From assembly GCA_036519575.1 (NCBI GenBank), contig DATDKZ010000222.1:1-20979 (forward strand): DNA of 20,979 nucleotides, given 5' to 3'. Made by a program: the position numbers and the translations under genes. Every line of letters begins with the position of its first letter. Position 1 is the stretch's first letter. The notes beneath the pieces are model-generated. The model did no database searches. It was not told the origin of the DNA and worked only from the letters and a program-made list of their open reading frames with translations. Shown here one piece after another: positions 7,880 to 16,216 of this stretch. The DNA is from AC-69 sp036519575. Its GTDB lineage: Bacteria; Actinomycetota; UBA4738; HRBIN12.

Positions 7880-9340
7880 GTTGGGGCTGTGCGTGTCCAC
7901 GTAGCCCGGCGGCGGGATCTCGCCGGGAGCCGGCTCGTGGACCAGCCCGGGGCCCTCGTCCGCCGGGATCGGCACGTCGAGCTGGCCCGATGCCAGCAGG
8001 GAGAGCATGTCGATCCCCATCTCCACCGGATCGATCGTCCGGACGACCGACCATCGGAAGGCGCCGTCGGGCAGCTTCTCCGACAGATCGATCTCCGTCG
8101 CTTCCGCGGCGCTGCCCTCATCGTCGAGGACCAACCGGATCGTGGGACGGCCCAGCGCGCGCTCGTGGTTCCGCACGACCACGCCGACCTCCCCGGTCGA
8201 GAGCTGGACCAGTGACCCGACGGGGAACAGCCCCACGAGCCGGACGAACGTTCGGACAACGCGAGGGTCGAACGATCGGCCCGCCCCCGTCTGCAGGATT
8301 GCAAGGGCCTGGCGTCGCTCCTCGGGCTTTCGATACGAGCGCTTGCTGGTGATCGCGTCGAAGCAGTCGGCCACGGAAACGATCCGCGACGGAAGAGAGG
8401 CCACGCGACGACCGGAGAGCGATGGATAGCCCGACCCGTCGAACGCCGCGTGGTGCTCCAGGACGACCGAGACGGCCGGGTGGAGGGGATCGTGGGTGGT
8501 GACGGCGACGAGCCCGGCTCCGTCGACCGGATGACGCTGGATCAGCCGCCACTGCTCCTCGTTCAGCAACCCGTCGTGCTGGAGAACCTCCCGAGGGACC
8601 TTCACCTTCCCCACGTCGTGGAGCAGCCCGCCGATCCCGAGCGCGATCGATTGCTCGTGGGACAGGCCGATGGCCCTGGCTAGGGCCAGCGACAGGATGC
8701 AGACGTTCACCATGTGGTGGTACGTGTACTCGTCGTAGGACTTCACCGTGGTGAGCAGCAGGGCCTGGGCGGGGTCCTCGGAGATCAGCTCCGCCAGGTG
8801 CTCGGTGAGGCGCACGGTCGCGTCCAGATCCGCGGGACGCCCCGCCAGCAGCCGAGCCGCCGTCTGGCGCAAGAGCTCGAGGCCGGCAGCGTAGCTCTGG
8901 AGGAGCTCGGACATGCCGGTCACCTCCGCATCGGGAAGGACCGGGGTAGCCCGGTTCACACCGATCCACACAAGCTCGTTCTCGGCTGCCTTCTCCCCCA
9001 TCAGCAACCGGAGGAGGGCATCCGCATCGGCCTGGGTCACACCGGGGCGGAACTCCAGTGAGTGCACGCCGGCCTCGGTCATCGACTGGGCCAGGCGGTT
9101 GAGCGTGAGCGACTCCCAGGCGAGCAGGGTCGCTCCCATGTAGAAGTTGCCGTCCGACACGAACAGGACCACGGGCCGACCCCGCGCGTCGCACAGCTCA
9201 CCGATCTGTCGGGCGAGGTCCGCGGTGGTCTCCATCCGCTTGGGATGCTCTCCCGGGTACAGGGCGTAGACCTGACGTGCCGCCGAGAGCGCCCGAAGGA
9301 ACTCCCGGGCCTTGACGATCTCCGATGTTGGCACGCTCAT
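7877..9340 (-). CDS. HD-GYP domain protein (probable cyclic-di-GMP phosphodiesterase) with an unnamed N-terminal domain
   Basis: 487 residues in three parts. Residues ~10-115 form a mixed helix/strand domain of no family I recognise, which resembles the N terminus of the HEAT-repeat protein encoded just upstream. Residues ~180-370 are an HD-GYP domain: H208/H209 (TYHHMVNV), H241-D242 (LLHDVGK), H270 (IQRHPVDG), H296-H297, G304-Y305-P306 and D325 (VADCFDA). These are the metal ligands and GYP motif of enzymes that degrade cyclic di-GMP. The common HHE is HHA here. Residues ~371-440 (LFPVGSLVQLSTGEVGVVV onward) match the small C-terminal region often seen after HD-GYP domains. No membrane segment is present. 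The ATG at 9340 forms an ATGA overlap with the preceding stop and has GGGGAG about 6 bases upstream, so the two genes are coupled. Enzymatic activity is inferred from motifs. Confidence 0.9.
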   Translation of the reverse strand: MSVPTSEIVKAREFLRALSAARQVYALYPGEHPKRMETTADLARQIGELCDARGRPVVLFVSDGNFYMGATLLAWESLTLNRLAQSMTEAGVHSLEFRPGVTQADADALLRLLMGEKAAENELVWIGVNRATPVLPDAEVTGMSELLQSYAAGLELLRQTAARLLAGRPADLDATVRLTEHLAELISEDPAQALLLTTVKSYDEYTYHHMVNVCILSLALARAIGLSHEQSIALGIGGLLHDVGKVKVPREVLQHDGLLNEEQWRLIQRHPVDGAGLVAVTTHDPLHPAVSVVLEHHAAFDGSGYPSLSGRRVASLPSRIVSVADCFDAITSKRSYRKPEERRQALAILQTGAGRSFDPRVVRTFVRLVGLFPVGSLVQLSTGEVGVVVRNHERALGRPTIRLVLDDEGSAAEATEIDLSEKLPDGAFRWSVVRTIDPVEMGIDMLSLLASGQLDVPIPADEGPGLVHEPAPGEIPPPGYVDTHSPN

Positions 9341-11301
9341 CCCCCGGCTCCCCTCGCGTCGCGGAGGAGGCGGCGGGCGCGCCGACGGAGCTTCCACGGG
9401 AGCCTGGGTCGGGTGTCGCCATCGCAGAGGACGCGGAGTACCTCCCGCCCCTCGGCCCATTCGGCCAGCTCGTCGAGGGCCTGCCGGCGAAGGCCTCGGT
9501 CGGTGTTGGACCGAGCGATGTCGCCCAGGGCCGCCGCGGCCTCCGGGGCGAAGATGGCCCCGAGGACGGACACGGCGGTTGGCCGAACGTCCTGAGGGCC
9601 TTCGGCAGCCAGCGTCCGCAGGTGCGGCACGGCCTTGACGCCGCCCGCCACCACGAGCGCCTTCACCGCTTCCTTTCGAACCTGGGCCGACGGATGGTGG
9701 GCCGCCCAGACCAGCTGGTCCAGCACCTCCTCGCCTCCGGCATTGCCCAGCAGGTTCGCGGCGTTCCTCACCACGTACCACCGGGGATCCTCCAGCCGGG
9801 CCATCACCGGCCGCAGGTGCCCCCGGGCGACCTGGCGGAGCGCGGCCAACAGATGGGCGCGCCGTTCACGATCGGCCTCGGCGAGCAGGTCCAGGAGCAC
9901 CTCGACCCCCAGATCACCGAAGGGTTCGAGGACCTCCGGGACCGTGGCACCACCGTGTTCGGCGCGCGCCGTCTCCATCAATGCCAGCACCGCCTCGGGC
10001 GCCAGGGCCTGGCGGACGTACGCGCCGTACATGGAGTGCCGTTCGTCGTCGATTCCCCCCAGGGCTTCCCGAACCGGTTCCAGGAGCTCGCGGACGCGAA
10101 CGGGATCCCGCATGGCCATGGCTGCCTGCAGCCCTTCGGCCCACAGGGACAGCACCTCGCCGAGTCGCTCCTCGTCAAACTCGAGGGTCACGTAGTCGTG
10201 GAACGCCAGCAGCGCCGATGCCTGCCGCTGCTCGTCCGTTCGGGGAAGGGTGGCCTGCATCGTTCGCACGTCGTCGCGTTCGGTCGCGGTCAGGTACCCG
10301 GCGAGCGCATCCGTCACCGACGCCGGCGGGCCGTCCGTCCCGGGTTCCGTGAGGTCCACCCCGACCGCCTCCAGGCCCGCCAGGATCGTGCCGGCCTCTT
10401 CCCGTCCGGCCTCGAGCGCCTCGGTCAGGTCGACCAGGTCCAGATGCCGGACGCCGGCGGCGGCGAGATGGGTGGCCAGCTCGACGGGATCCCGCCGGCC
10501 ATCGCGACCCAGGTCGACGAGGGCCCGGGTGAGCTCGGCGTTGCTCATCGTGCCGATCAATCGTTCGGCGAGAGGGTCGTTGCGGACCCGATCCACCAGG
10601 ATCTCGACGAGCGAGCGGCGGAGCTCCGCCGGGAGCTCCGTGACGACATCGTGCACCGTCGCGTGCAGGTCGATCTCCCGTCCCGCCTCGATCGACAGGT
10701 CCGAGACCAGGCCCCTGAGGCGCTCGAACAGGGCTTCGGCCTGGGTTCCCGGCCCGCCGGCCAGGTCGTCGATCCGAAGCTGTGAGGCCAGTAGGTGGGC
10801 ATCCGGCACGCGAGCGGGACTGGCCACCACGCCCTCGGCCTCGTGGTCGGCTCCCTCAACGGCGGAGGGCCCTAGGGCGGAGAGCACGATCGACCCGACG
10901 CCCGCGGAGGCAAGCACCTCTTCCGCACCGCCCTGTTCCCTGAGATCTTCGGGCGGCATCGACAGCATGGCGAAGGTCCGTTCCAGGTCGCGAACGTCGG
11001 GCACCGCTCCGATTGCCACTCGCTCCACGCGTCGTTCGAAGCACGCGCGGGCCAGCCGCTCGGTCGACTCGTTGGGTGGCAGGGGCGTGCCCGCGAGCAC
11101 GAAGCCCTCGCTTCGAACCTCCACGTCGATCGGCCCGGCTACGAGAGCCGAGCGGACCGACTCGTGGATCCGCTCCACCGCCGCCGCGAAGCCGGGGCGA
11201 GTCGAGCTCCCCGGGAACAGCCGGTACGCTGCCAGACCGAGCCAGAGCTGCCGCAGCAGCTCCGAGACTTCGCCGGCGCGATCCCCCCCGCTCACGACCA
11301 C
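9337..11301 (-). CDS. HEAT-repeat protein sharing an N-terminal domain with the HD-GYP protein
   Basis: A 654-residue soluble protein. Residues ~12-115 resemble the N terminus of the downstream HD-GYP protein (shared pattern ExLRxL, Y-x-L-aromatic-P-G, then G-T-x-L and R-L-A). The middle (~165-450) is predicted helical and has no family I can name. Residues ~465-620 contain paired amphipathic helices of HEAT type, for example ARLEDPRWYVVRNAANLLGN and AAHHPSAQVRKEAVKALVVA, spaced about 35-40 residues. Such superhelices usually bind other proteins. The end is very basic (KLRRRARRLLRDARGAGG). The GTG at 11301 is used; a second GTG at 11295 has GAGG 5 bases upstream and may be the true start. The gene overlaps the HD-GYP gene by four bases, so the products are probably made together. 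Function unknown; a scaffold or sensor for cyclic-di-GMP turnover is an inference. Confidence 0.85.
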   Translation of the reverse strand: MVVSGGDRAGEVSELLRQLWLGLAAYRLFPGSSTRPGFAAAVERIHESVRSALVAGPIDVEVRSEGFVLAGTPLPPNESTERLARACFERRVERVAIGAVPDVRDLERTFAMLSMPPEDLREQGGAEEVLASAGVGSIVLSALGPSAVEGADHEAEGVVASPARVPDAHLLASQLRIDDLAGGPGTQAEALFERLRGLVSDLSIEAGREIDLHATVHDVVTELPAELRRSLVEILVDRVRNDPLAERLIGTMSNAELTRALVDLGRDGRRDPVELATHLAAAGVRHLDLVDLTEALEAGREEAGTILAGLEAVGVDLTEPGTDGPPASVTDALAGYLTATERDDVRTMQATLPRTDEQRQASALLAFHDYVTLEFDEERLGEVLSLWAEGLQAAMAMRDPVRVRELLEPVREALGGIDDERHSMYGAYVRQALAPEAVLALMETARAEHGGATVPEVLEPFGDLGVEVLLDLLAEADRERRAHLLAALRQVARGHLRPVMARLEDPRWYVVRNAANLLGNAGGEEVLDQLVWAAHHPSAQVRKEAVKALVVAGGVKAVPHLRTLAAEGPQDVRPTAVSVLGAIFAPEAAAALGDIARSNTDRGLRRQALDELAEWAEGREVLRVLCDGDTRPRLPWKLRRRARRLLRDARGAGG

Positions 11302-11381
11302 CTCGATCGGATGCCAACCCCCTCTCGCGGGGTTATCGACAGGCTGCCGCCTCGGCCTGAGCGGCCCTCACGCGCTCGGGA

Positions 11382-12305
11382 TTATCGGAAGATGCCGAAG
11401 CGGGGCTCGACCCGTTGCGCCATGGCGGCGGCCATGAGCGCGTTCCCCACAAGCCAGACGTCGGTGATCGGGCCGACCCCACCGGGGACGGGCGTGATGG
11501 CCTCGGCCCTGGCCGCGACGCTCTCGAAGTCCAGATCGCCGACCATCCGGGTCTTGCCGGTGGCCGGGTCCTCCACCGCGTGGATACCGACGTCCACGGC
11601 GATCACGCCGTCGGCGACCATGTCGCCGGTCACGAGGGCCCGCACGCCCGCCGCGACGATCAGGATGTCGGCCAGGCACGTGAATTCGGCGAGCTTACCG
11701 GCCGCGTACGTGCGGCTGTGGCAAGCGACGACGGTGGCGTCGCGCTGAAGACCGAGCCATTGTGCCGGCTTGCCCACGCTGTTCGAGCGGCCGACCACCA
11801 CGATGGTCTTGCCCGAGTAGAACGTGGCGGGATCTCGGCCCGTCGACTCGAGGTAGGAGTCCAGCAGGTAGTAGCAGGAAGCCGGGGTGGACGGGAGGAA
11901 CCGGGGCCGCCCCTGGGCCAGCAGCCCGGTGTTCTGCGGGTTCACCGCCTCGATGTCCTTCAGCGGATCGATCGCGCTGTTGATCTCGGCCTCGGGGATG
12001 TGCGAGGGGAGCGGGTGCAGGACCAGGATCCCGGTGATCCGTGGATCGGCGTTCAGCTTGCCGATGGTCGCCGCGACATCCGCGAGCTCGACCTCGGCGG
12101 GCAGGCCCTCGGTCACGTACCGGTATTCGAGGGCCTCGCACAGCCGTCGGACGTGGCGCTCGTACGCCTGCGCGGCGAAGTCCTCGCCCACCAGCACCGT
12201 GGCCAGGCCCGGCCGCACCTCGGACAGCCGAAGGACCTTGAGCTCGTCCTCGATCGAGTGCCGCAGGTGGTCCGCGATCGCGTTCCCATCGATCACGTGG
12301 GCCAC
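11382..12305 (-). CDS. folD: Divergent FolD homologue (methylenetetrahydrofolate dehydrogenase fold) with altered active site
   Basis: The 307-residue protein has the FolD fold: N-terminal DGNAIADHL, the folate-pocket segment GILVLHPLP (92-100), the NADP-binding motif VVGRSNSVGKP (170-180), DVGIHAVEDPATGK and ITPVPGGVGPITDV near the end. FolD normally oxidises methylene-THF and hydrolyses methenyl-THF. However, three residues expected in the pocket differ. The Y-x3-K motif is Y48 with V52 instead of lysine, the glutamine of GILVQLPLP is L96, and the second Asp of KDVDG is E119. The lysine is needed for cyclohydrolase activity in the human enzyme. The cofactor site looks intact, so it may keep only part of the activity or use another substrate. 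The start is GTG with AGGAGG (12317-12312) six bases upstream, 24 bases after ligA stops. It is slightly longer than usual (~285). Confidence 0.85.
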   Translation of the reverse strand: MAHVIDGNAIADHLRHSIEDELKVLRLSEVRPGLATVLVGEDFAAQAYERHVRRLCEALEYRYVTEGLPAEVELADVAATIGKLNADPRITGILVLHPLPSHIPEAEINSAIDPLKDIEAVNPQNTGLLAQGRPRFLPSTPASCYYLLDSYLESTGRDPATFYSGKTIVVVGRSNSVGKPAQWLGLQRDATVVACHSRTYAAGKLAEFTCLADILIVAAGVRALVTGDMVADGVIAVDVGIHAVEDPATGKTRMVGDLDFESVAARAEAITPVPGGVGPITDVWLVGNALMAAAMAQRVEPRFGIFR

Positions 12306-12329
12306 GTCATCCCTCCTCGATGGTCGAGG

Positions 12330-14354
12330 TCAGCGCCGCCCCAGGCGCCGGAGGAACTCCCGCTCGTCGAAGATCTCGACCCCAAGCTGCTCGGCCTGGG
12401 CGGCCTTCGAGCCCGGATTCTCCCCCACGACGACGAAGTCGGTCTTCTTGGAGACGCTGGAGGCAACCCTGGCGCCTGCGTCCTGCGCCGCCCGGGTGGC
12501 CTCGTCCCTGGACATCGAGGACAGGCTCCCGGTGATGACGATGGTCGTGCCGGCGAGCGGCCCCCCGGCCGGCCCCTCGGGCTTCTCGTCCGCCACCCGC
12601 ACCCCGGCCCTGCGGAGCTTCTCGATGAGCTTGAGGTTCTGCCGATCGTGGAACCACTCGTGGACGCTTCGGGCGATCTCCGGCCCGATCTCCGGGATCG
12701 CGTCGATCTCCTCCACGCCGGCCTGAGCCAGGGCATCGATCGAGCCGAACGCTCGGGCCAGGACCTGCGCCACGTGGGTCCCGACGTGGGGGATGTTCAG
12801 ACCGACCAGGAGGCGCCAGATGGGTCGATCCTTCGAGCCCTCGATGGCCGAGAGCAGGTTCTCGATCCGCTTGTCGGCGAACCCCGGGAGCTGGGCCAGC
12901 TGCTCCCGGGTCAGCGTGTACACGTCGCTCGGATCCTTCACCCATCCCATGTCCAGCAGCAGCAGGCCCGTCTTGTAGCCCAAGCCCTCGATGTCCATGG
13001 CACCCCGCGAGGCGAACGCGAACAGCCACTCGACGTTCTGCGACGGACAGCCCCGCTTGTTCGGGCATCGCCAATAGGCCTCGCCCTCCTTGCGGACGAG
13101 GGGCGTGCCGCACGAGGGGCACTTCCTCGGGAACCGCCATGGCTTCGCCTTCGCCGGCCGCTTCGACAGGACGGGGCCGACCACCTCGGGGATCACGTCG
13201 CCCGCCCGACGAACGATCACGGTGTCGCCCACGCGGATGTCCTTGCGCTTGACCTCGTCCTCGTTGTGCAGGGTGGCCGTGGTCACGGTCACGCCGGAGA
13301 TGAACACGGGCTCCAGCACTGCGAACGGCGTGACGATGCCGGTGCGCCCCGTGTGCACATCGATCTTCTCGAGCACGGTTGTGCGCTCCTCGGGCGGGAA
13401 CTTGTACGCCACGGCCCAGCGGGGGGCGTGGCTGGTGGCGCCGAGCTCATCCTGCAGGGCGATCTGATCGACCTTCACCACCACGCCGTCGATCTCCCAG
13501 TCGACGGTGTGCCGGTTCTCCTGCCACTTCTGGATGTAGGCGATCACGCCGTCCAGGTCCTCCCGCACCTCCCCCTGCGGCGGGACCGGCAGCCCGGCGT
13601 CGCGGCACCACTGGAGGAACCCCGAGTGCGACTCGAAGCGGATCCTCTCGGCATAGCCGAAGCTGTGGACCCACAGCGCCAGGGGGCGGCTCGCCGTGAC
13701 CTTGGGGTCCTTCTGCCGCAGGCTTCCCGCCGCGCCATTGCGGGGGTTGGCGAAGGGGCGCTGGCCCGCCTCGAGCAGCTGCTGGTTCAGCTTCTCGAAC
13801 GCCCTCACCGGCAGGTAGATCTCTCCCCGGACCTCCAGGACCGGGGGTGGGTCCTTGACCCGGAGCCGTTGGGGCACCGAGCGCACCGTCCGGACGTTGG
13901 CGGTGATGTCCTCACCGACCCGGCCGTCCCCCCGCGTGGCCCCCTTGACCAGGAGGCCGCGTTCGTAGGTCAGGGCCACGGCGATGCCGTCGATCTTCAG
14001 CTCGCAGAAGTACCGGGCCTCGGGCCCGACGGCCCGCTCCACCCGGGTGGCCCACGCCTTCAGCTCCTCCTCCGAGAACACGTTGTCCAGCGAGAGCATC
14101 ACCGAGCGGTGCTCGACCGGCGCGAACAGGTCGGCGGGGGCCACCCCCACCCGCTGCGTCGGGCTGTCGGGGGTCACGAGCTCGGCGAATCGCTCCTCCA
14201 GCTCCCGGAGCTCCCGCATGAGCTCGTCGTACTCGGCATCGGAGACTTCCGGATCGTCCAGGACGTAGTACCGGTACGCGTGGTTGTTCAGGAGCTCACG
14301 AAGCTCCTCCACCCGGAGCTTTGCCGCCGCGCGATCGCGTTCGGCGTTTCCCAT
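12330..14354 (-). CDS. ligA: NAD-dependent DNA ligase LigA
   Basis: LigA seals nicks in DNA using NAD and is essential for joining Okazaki fragments. The 674-residue protein is full length with all domains in order. Domain Ia has YYVLDDPEVSDAEYD (29-43), the adenylation domain has the nucleophile K120 in KIDG, and an OB fold follows. The zinc finger uses C412, C415, C430 and C436. Helix-hairpin-helix repeats lie at about 450-585 (including IEGLGYKTG and IPEIGPEIA), and the BRCT domain runs from ~598 to the end. No key residue is missing. The ATG at 14354 gives the normal N terminus; the ribosome site is weak. It follows the UPF0280 gene after 18 bases and precedes the folD-like gene by 24 bases, so the three probably share a transcript. 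Confidence 0.97.
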   Translation of the reverse strand: MGNAERDRAAAKLRVEELRELLNNHAYRYYVLDDPEVSDAEYDELMRELRELEERFAELVTPDSPTQRVGVAPADLFAPVEHRSVMLSLDNVFSEEELKAWATRVERAVGPEARYFCELKIDGIAVALTYERGLLVKGATRGDGRVGEDITANVRTVRSVPQRLRVKDPPPVLEVRGEIYLPVRAFEKLNQQLLEAGQRPFANPRNGAAGSLRQKDPKVTASRPLALWVHSFGYAERIRFESHSGFLQWCRDAGLPVPPQGEVREDLDGVIAYIQKWQENRHTVDWEIDGVVVKVDQIALQDELGATSHAPRWAVAYKFPPEERTTVLEKIDVHTGRTGIVTPFAVLEPVFISGVTVTTATLHNEDEVKRKDIRVGDTVIVRRAGDVIPEVVGPVLSKRPAKAKPWRFPRKCPSCGTPLVRKEGEAYWRCPNKRGCPSQNVEWLFAFASRGAMDIEGLGYKTGLLLLDMGWVKDPSDVYTLTREQLAQLPGFADKRIENLLSAIEGSKDRPIWRLLVGLNIPHVGTHVAQVLARAFGSIDALAQAGVEEIDAIPEIGPEIARSVHEWFHDRQNLKLIEKLRRAGVRVADEKPEGPAGGPLAGTTIVITGSLSSMSRDEATRAAQDAGARVASSVSKKTDFVVVGENPGSKAAQAEQLGVEIFDEREFLRRLGRR

Positions 14355-14372
14355 GTCCGCTCGGGGCCGCGT

Positions 14373-15038
14373 CTACGCGGCGATCTCCACGCCGCCCATC
14401 ATCCCGATCCGCTCCCCGAGCACCACCACCGCCCCGTAGATCCCGGGGACCTTCTTCAGGTAGTCGAGCGCGGTGCGGAACCCGTCGGGCTTGGGGAGGA
14501 TGGCCTGCACCCCGGCGGCCGCCGCATCGGCCAACATGCACGAGTTGGCCAGCACGGCGATGCCGTCCACCCGCCCCCCCTGGTTCGTCGAGATCCCCAC
14601 CCCTTCCTTGCGGGGCGGGACCACCACGGCGATCGATGCGCCGTTCGGCCGGCGAAGGACGGTGAGCTTCTGGCGCTTCTTGGCAACGATGAAGTAGTCG
14701 CCGCCGCAGGTCACCATGAGCTCACCCCCCGACCGCACCAGGAACCGCCCGACGTGGTCGGCCAGGGCCCCGAGGAAGGAGTACATGGGACCGACCCCCG
14801 CGCTCCGACCCACCTGCGCCATCTCCTGGACGATGGCCGGTGCGTCGGGGGGGACATCGATCGGTCGCTTGCTCGTGCGGATCTCGGGGTTGCGCAGCGT
14901 GTAGGCCTCGAGTTGCTCCCAAAAGGAGAGCGCCGCGGCCCGGGACTCCTCATCCAGGTCCGTCCGGGCCGTGATGTGAATCACCACATCCTGGACCTGG
15001 ATGTCGAACGTCCGTGGCTTCCTCTTGAACAACCGCAC
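14373..15038 (-). CDS. UPF0280-family protein (ApbE superfamily), function unknown
   Basis: 221 residues resembling the UPF0280 group, distant relatives of the flavin transferase ApbE. Family-type segments are GVGPMYSFLGALAD (81-94), the Gly-rich loop CGGDYF (111-116), GVGIST (146-151), and NSCMLADAAAAGVQAIL (165-181). In ApbE the corresponding regions bind FAD and a metal. No lipoprotein signal or membrane segment is seen, so it is probably cytosolic. Whether UPF0280 proteins transfer FMN to proteins is not established, and I do not assign an activity. The start is GTG, six bases after a good GGAGGT box (15050-15045), which is upstream support for this start. It lies downstream of the terminator that ends mnmA and is the first gene before ligA. 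Confidence 0.8.
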   Translation of the reverse strand: MRLFKRKPRTFDIQVQDVVIHITARTDLDEESRAAALSFWEQLEAYTLRNPEIRTSKRPIDVPPDAPAIVQEMAQVGRSAGVGPMYSFLGALADHVGRFLVRSGGELMVTCGGDYFIVAKKRQKLTVLRRPNGASIAVVVPPRKEGVGISTNQGGRVDGIAVLANSCMLADAAAAGVQAILPKPDGFRTALDYLKKVPGIYGAVVVLGERIGMMGGVEIAA

Positions 15039-15085
15039 GCGGTGACCTCCGTGAGTCCGTGAGCGACTCGAAGGCCGATGATAAC

Positions 15086-15119
15086 GAGCCTCGCCGCCGG
15101 GAATCCGGCGGCGGGGCTC
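15086..15119 (-). terminator. Strong hairpin terminator after mnmA
   Basis: A 15-base-pair stem (15086-15100 with 15105-15119) closes a GAAT loop and has only one G-U wobble. On the minus strand it begins 8 bases after the mnmA stop and is followed by GTTATCATC, a weak T-containing tail. Position and strength suit an intrinsic terminator of a GC-rich genome. The same tail contains TATCAT, a possible -10 for the UPF0280-ligA transcript. Confidence 0.7.
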
Positions 15120-15127
15120 GGCGGTGC

Positions 15128-16207
15128 CTACCGCAAGGACTCGATGATCCTCGCGCCCCCGAGGAGCTCGTCACCCCGATACACCACGACGCTCTGGCCC
15201 GGCGCCACGCCGCGCTGCGGCGTGCGGAACTCCGCCTCCAGCCGGCCATCGATCGCCTCGACGACGGCGGGGATGTCCTCGCCGTTGTAGCGGATCCGGA
15301 CCTCGGCCTCGAACGGGCCAGCGGCGGGCGGCTCGCCGCCCACCCACGAGACGCGATCGGCCACGAGCCCTCGTCGCGACAGCAGATCGCCGGGGCCCAC
15401 CACCACGCGGTTCGCCCGCGCGTCGACCTCCACGACGTAGGACCGTTCGCCCGTCGACACCCCGATGCCGCGACGCTGTCCGACGGTGAACCGGAACGAT
15501 CCCCCGTGGCCACCGATCACGTTGCCATCCGGATCGACCACCTCACCCGGACGAGCCATGCCCGGCGCCTGCTCCTCGATGAACGCGGCGTGATCGGCTC
15601 CGGGGACGAAGCAGACCTCCTGCGAGTCCGGTTTCGCCGCGACCGGGAGGCCGAAGCGCTCGGCGAGTGCCCGGGTGTCCGCCTTGGCCATCGCACCGAC
15701 GGGGAAGCGGACCCTGGCCAGCTCGCGCTGGCCCAGGGTGTGGAGCATGTATGACTGGTCCTTGCCCTCGTCGGCGCCGCGAAGGAGATGCCATCGCCCC
15801 GTCGGATCCCGATCGGTTCGGACGTAATGCCCGGTGGCCACGAGGTCGACGTCGAGCCGATCCGCCCGCTCGAGGAACGCACCGAACTTGATGTGCTCGT
15901 TGCAGCGCGCACATGGGTTCGGCGTCCGGCCGGCCTCGTGCTCTGCGAAGAAATCAGCCAAGACCGTCTCGGCGAACGATGCCGACATGTCGACGACCTC
16001 GAAGGCGAACCCGCCGATGCGGGCTACAGCCTCGGCGTCGGCGCGGGCGCTCGGCCCGCAACAGCCGTGGTCCACGCCATCTGCCAGGTGCACCAGGTTC
16101 ATGTGGGAGCCGAGCACCTCGTAGCCCTGTTCGGCGAGCAGGCAGGCCGAGACGGAGGAATCGACCCCGCCCGACATCGCGACCAGCACGGAACCCTTCG
16201 AGCCCAT
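15128..16207 (-). CDS. mnmA: tRNA-specific 2-thiouridylase
   Basis: MnmA activates the wobble uridine of Lys, Glu and Gln tRNAs with ATP and replaces oxygen with sulfur to give 2-thiouridine. The 359-residue protein has the PP-loop ATP site SGGVDSS (12-18), the nucleophilic cysteine C99 in PNPCARCN, and the second catalytic cysteine C199 in SQEVCF. GHYVR, KDQSYMLHTL and the tRNA-binding segment VGQRRGIGVSTGE are also present. The C-terminal beta domain ends QSVVVYRGDELLGGARIIES, as usual. Length is normal. The ATG at 16207 places the PP-loop at the standard position; an open frame continues upstream but covers the divergent etfB start. No ribosome site precedes the ATG, and a TACACT box lies 9 bases away. 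No cysteine desulfurase gene, the usual sulfur source, is found in the window. Confidence 0.96.
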   Translation of the reverse strand: MGSKGSVLVAMSGGVDSSVSACLLAEQGYEVLGSHMNLVHLADGVDHGCCGPSARADAEAVARIGGFAFEVVDMSASFAETVLADFFAEHEAGRTPNPCARCNEHIKFGAFLERADRLDVDLVATGHYVRTDRDPTGRWHLLRGADEGKDQSYMLHTLGQRELARVRFPVGAMAKADTRALAERFGLPVAAKPDSQEVCFVPGADHAAFIEEQAPGMARPGEVVDPDGNVIGGHGGSFRFTVGQRRGIGVSTGERSYVVEVDARANRVVVGPGDLLSRRGLVADRVSWVGGEPPAAGPFEAEVRIRYNGEDIPAVVEAIDGRLEAEFRTPQRGVAPGQSVVVYRGDELLGGARIIESLR

Positions 16208-16216
16208 GGTGTTGCG

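Noticed and set aside
9341..9781. N-terminal extension of the HD-GYP frame
   Set aside because: It overlaps the HEAT gene in another frame and is Arg/Gly/Pro-rich, whereas the ATG at 9340 has a ribosome site and an ATGA overlap.
11316..11334. Six-base-pair hairpin AACCCC/GGGGTT between the folD-like and HEAT genes
   Set aside because: It is short, has no T-rich tail, and lies only 15 bases from the HEAT start, so neither a terminator nor a riboswitch can be argued.
11415..15062. Very long plus-strand open frame (1215 codons) across the folD-like, ligA and UPF0280 genes
   Set aside because: It lies antisense to three clearly recognised genes and its translation is His, Arg, Gly and Asp-rich with no domain. 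Long antisense frames are expected in very GC-rich DNA.
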